NCBI RefSeq assembly: GCF_024124545.1
Contig: NZ_JAMXSF010000017.1
Span: 82,047 to 146,046, forward strand
Direction of reading: 5' to 3'
DNA length: 64,000 nt
Origin: Pseudoalteromonas sp. XMcav2-N
GTDB taxonomy: Bacteria; Pseudomonadota; Gammaproteobacteria; Enterobacterales; Alteromonadaceae
Position numbers and translations under genes: made by a program. Every line of letters starts with the position of its first letter. The stretch's first letter is position 1. Shown here in pieces: positions 62,613 through 64,000 of this stretch. A model generated the notes under the pieces. That model did not search any database. It was not told the origin of the DNA and was given only the letters and a program-made list of their open reading frames with translations.

Positions 62613-63692
62613 TTACAGGCCTCGCTCTTTAGTCCAGGGGCGGACTTTCAGACCGTCGCTGAGGTGATGTACGCCGGCAGAGACAATGATTTCACCCGGT
62701 TGCAGGCCATTCTTAATTTCAAATCCTTGTTGGCGCAACAAACCCGGTTGGACGGCGCGTTTTGAAACAAGCTGAGTATCTGGGTTATAGATCCAGACGT
62801 AGTGATTGCCTTCAGCGGCCTGAGTCTGCTCTGAAAAAACCGCTTCATTAGGCACGATAATCGCGGAAGTACTTTGATTGGTGATTTTGCTCGGGTCGAC
62901 ATAGACATGTCCCGTCATACCGGCAAGCAGGTTAAAGTCTTCCGGGATGGGCAGTGAAAACACGACTTTATATGTGAGGGTGACAGGATCGGCCTGCGTG
63001 TCCCACTCTTTAATGTTTAGCAGATAAGATTTGTCCGGGTAGCCGTCGAAAATGACCGTCGGGTGATAATCCAGATCTTTGTTAACGCGGGCAACTAGCT
63101 TTTCGGGTACCTGAATAACCACATCCATACGGTCGCGTGTTTCAAGGCGCAAAATATTTTGTTTGGCGACAATGTTCTCAAAGTTTTTCACAAATACCTT
63201 GGCAATCGTACCATCAAATGGTGCTCTGAGTTCGCTGTTTTCCAGGTTAGTCTGAGCGATTTTAAAAGCGGATTCGGCAACCTGCTCATTTGCCAGAGCC
63301 TGATCGTATTCCGCTTTGCTGGCAATTGATTTCTTATACAAAGATTCAATACGGTTCAGCTGTGCAACGGCCAGTTCAAATTGAGCTTTTCGTTGCTGAT
63401 ACTGTAGCTCAAAGTCTTCCGGGTCGAGCTTAGCCAGAAGCTGTCCTTTTTGCACCTCCTGACCGGCCAACACCGGAAACTCCATTAACTCTCCATTGAC
63501 TCTGAAAGCAAGATAGGAGCCCTGATTGGCGACGACTTCTGCAGGGAAGCTACGTAATTGGCTGGCTTGCGGGTCAGACACGGTATGCAGTTTAACAGGG
63601 CGAATGACTTGACTGGTTGATGCCGGCTGTGTGGCTTCCTGACAGGCAGACAATAACAGCAAAGCAGGAAAAAAGAGTGCGAGTTTATTCAC
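62613..63692 (-). CDS. RND periplasmic adaptor (membrane-fusion) lipoprotein, GTG start
   Basis: A 359-residue adaptor of the HlyD/AcrA type. The start is GTG at 63690-63692, with GGGAG about 8 bases upstream. A lipobox LSAC lies near residue 16. Lipoyl/barrel-sandwich sequences are LAKLDPEDFELQYQQRKAQF and ENSELRAPFDGTIAKVFVKN, and the hairpin LNRIESLYKKSIASKAEYDQAL comes between them. It links the RND pump to an outer-membrane channel. Its stop lies just one base before the pump ATG (TAATATG), so they are translationally linked. Divergent from a LysR regulator. Confidence 0.93.
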   Translation of the reverse strand: MNKLALFFPALLLLSACQEATQPASTSQVIRPVKLHTVSDPQASQLRSFPAEVVANQGSYLAFRVNGELMEFPVLAGQEVQKGQLLAKLDPEDFELQYQQRKAQFELAVAQLNRIESLYKKSIASKAEYDQALANEQVAESAFKIAQTNLENSELRAPFDGTIAKVFVKNFENIVAKQNILRLETRDRMDVVIQVPEKLVARVNKDLDYHPTVIFDGYPDKSYLLNIKEWDTQADPVTLTYKVVFSLPIPEDFNLLAGMTGHVYVDPSKITNQSTSAIIVPNEAVFSEQTQAAEGNHYVWIYNPDTQLVSKRAVQPGLLRQQGFEIKNGLQPGEIIVSAGVHHLSDGLKVRPWTKERGL

Positions 63693-63788
63693 GAAAATTA
63701 CTCCCTCAGACTAAAATTTAGTGCAGGATAATGAATTTGGGCATAAAATAAAAATTATTAAAACTTTGGTATAAAATAAATTTTATTT
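63693..63788. promoter_or_regulatory. AT-rich divergent promoter region between adaptor and LysR gene
   Basis: A 96-base gap with repeated AAAATAAA/TTTTATTT-type sequence (imperfect palindrome around 63770-63790) and TAAAAC runs. Such AT-rich dyads suit LysR binding (T-N11-A), but no exact site can be fixed. Confidence 0.4.
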
Positions 63789-64000
63789 ATGAAGTTGGCA
63801 GATATTCAGGTACTCGATGCCGTAGCAAATGCACAAAGCCTGAGCGAGGCGGCAAAAAGATTGTATAAATCAAAACCAGCGGTCACGCAAGCCTTAAAAA
63901 GGCTGTCCGATGAGCTGGGCTTTGCGCTGGTGACGAGAGAAGACTATCGGATAAGGCTTACAGAGCAGGGCAAGCGCTTTCATCAGCACGCTCAAAAGTT
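63789..64000 (+). CDS. LysR-family regulator, N-terminal part (cut by window edge)
   Basis: The first 70 codons of a regulator that runs off the right edge. The ATG at 63789 begins MKLADIQVLDAVANAQSL, and SEAAKRLYKSKPAVTQALKRLSDELG (in parts) is the LysR helix-turn-helix; LTEQGKRFHQHAQ closes the domain. The ligand domain is outside the window. It is divergent from the RND adaptor, so it likely controls that pump, an inference from position. Confidence 0.85.
   Translation, partial: MKLADIQVLDAVANAQSLSEAAKRLYKSKPAVTQALKRLSDELGFALVTREDYRIRLTEQGKRFHQHAQK

Noticed and set aside
1..64000. tRNA, rRNA, insertion sequences, prophage and CRISPR arrays
   Set aside because: No cloverleaf, transposase, integrase, phage gene or spaced direct repeats were visible by reading.

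Overview
The window looks like a chromosomal segment of a marine gammaproteobacterium, most likely Pseudoalteromonas or a close relative in the Alteromonadales. This rests on the gene content: a plant-polymer or chitin-type secreted S8 protease with PKD and CBM5/12 modules, TonB-dependent uptake, a GlyGly-CTERM-like secreted beta-propeller protein, an ast-type arginine cluster with a DUF1338 gene, and standard gammaproteobacterial DnaK/DnaJ, FadE, PqiABC and RluF. There are no signs of insertion sequences, prophage, CRISPR arrays, rRNA or tRNA genes. The base composition looks even throughout, and most of the window reads as core or lineage-core genome.

Layout. 1-4 kb: the start of a UshA-type nucleotidase (cut by the window edge), a tiny ExoX-C/DUF3820-like protein and a pitrilysin-family lipoprotein. 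4-9 kb: a GNAT acetyltransferase, then the leftward thioesterase-pqiA-pqiB-pqiC group (envelope lipid transport). 9-12.4 kb: dnaK and dnaJ behind a good sigma-32 promoter. 12.4-17.7 kb: a Cys-rich mini-protein, ybaK, a short-form fadE with a FadR-like operator at its start, and a translationally coupled kinase/DMT-exporter pair. 17.8-26.7 kb: an exported and surface block with the S8 protease, an orphan periplasmic binding protein, cytochrome b562, a TonB receptor and a 1135-residue Asp-box propeller protein. 26.9-36.4 kb: two unknown proteins, a plant-type dihydrodipicolinate synthase, RhlE helicase, GST, AbgT transporter, DUF3081, RNase Z with a TTG start, and a ppk2-DUF2252 pair. 36.6-40.4 kb: a leftward astC-astA-DUF1338 operon with a divergent Lrp-family regulator. 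40.5-54.8 kb: a GGDEF-EAL protein and, across a 466-base gap, a complete rightward glycogen operon (CBM48 mini-protein, malQ, glgB, glgX, glgP, glgC, glgA). 55-58.4 kb: an EAL-HDOD / DUF418 / periplasmic binding protein cluster. 58.6-64 kb: rluF, then an RND efflux pair with a divergent LysR regulator that runs off the right edge.

How the genes work together. The glycogen operon holds synthesis (GlgC, GlgA, GlgB) and breakdown (GlgP, GlgX, MalQ) in one tightly coupled transcript, led by a 100-residue glycogen-binding-type domain of unclear role. PqiABC, the pitrilysin and the RND pump point to envelope maintenance. The points most worth following are the plant-type DapA, the EAL-HDOD/DUF418/binding-protein cluster with its dispersed paralogous binding protein, the ppk2-DUF2252 pair, the stand-alone CBM48 protein and the kinase-exporter pair. 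I see no single feature that proves a wholly new system. These are inferences from gene order and motifs, with no database searches behind them.
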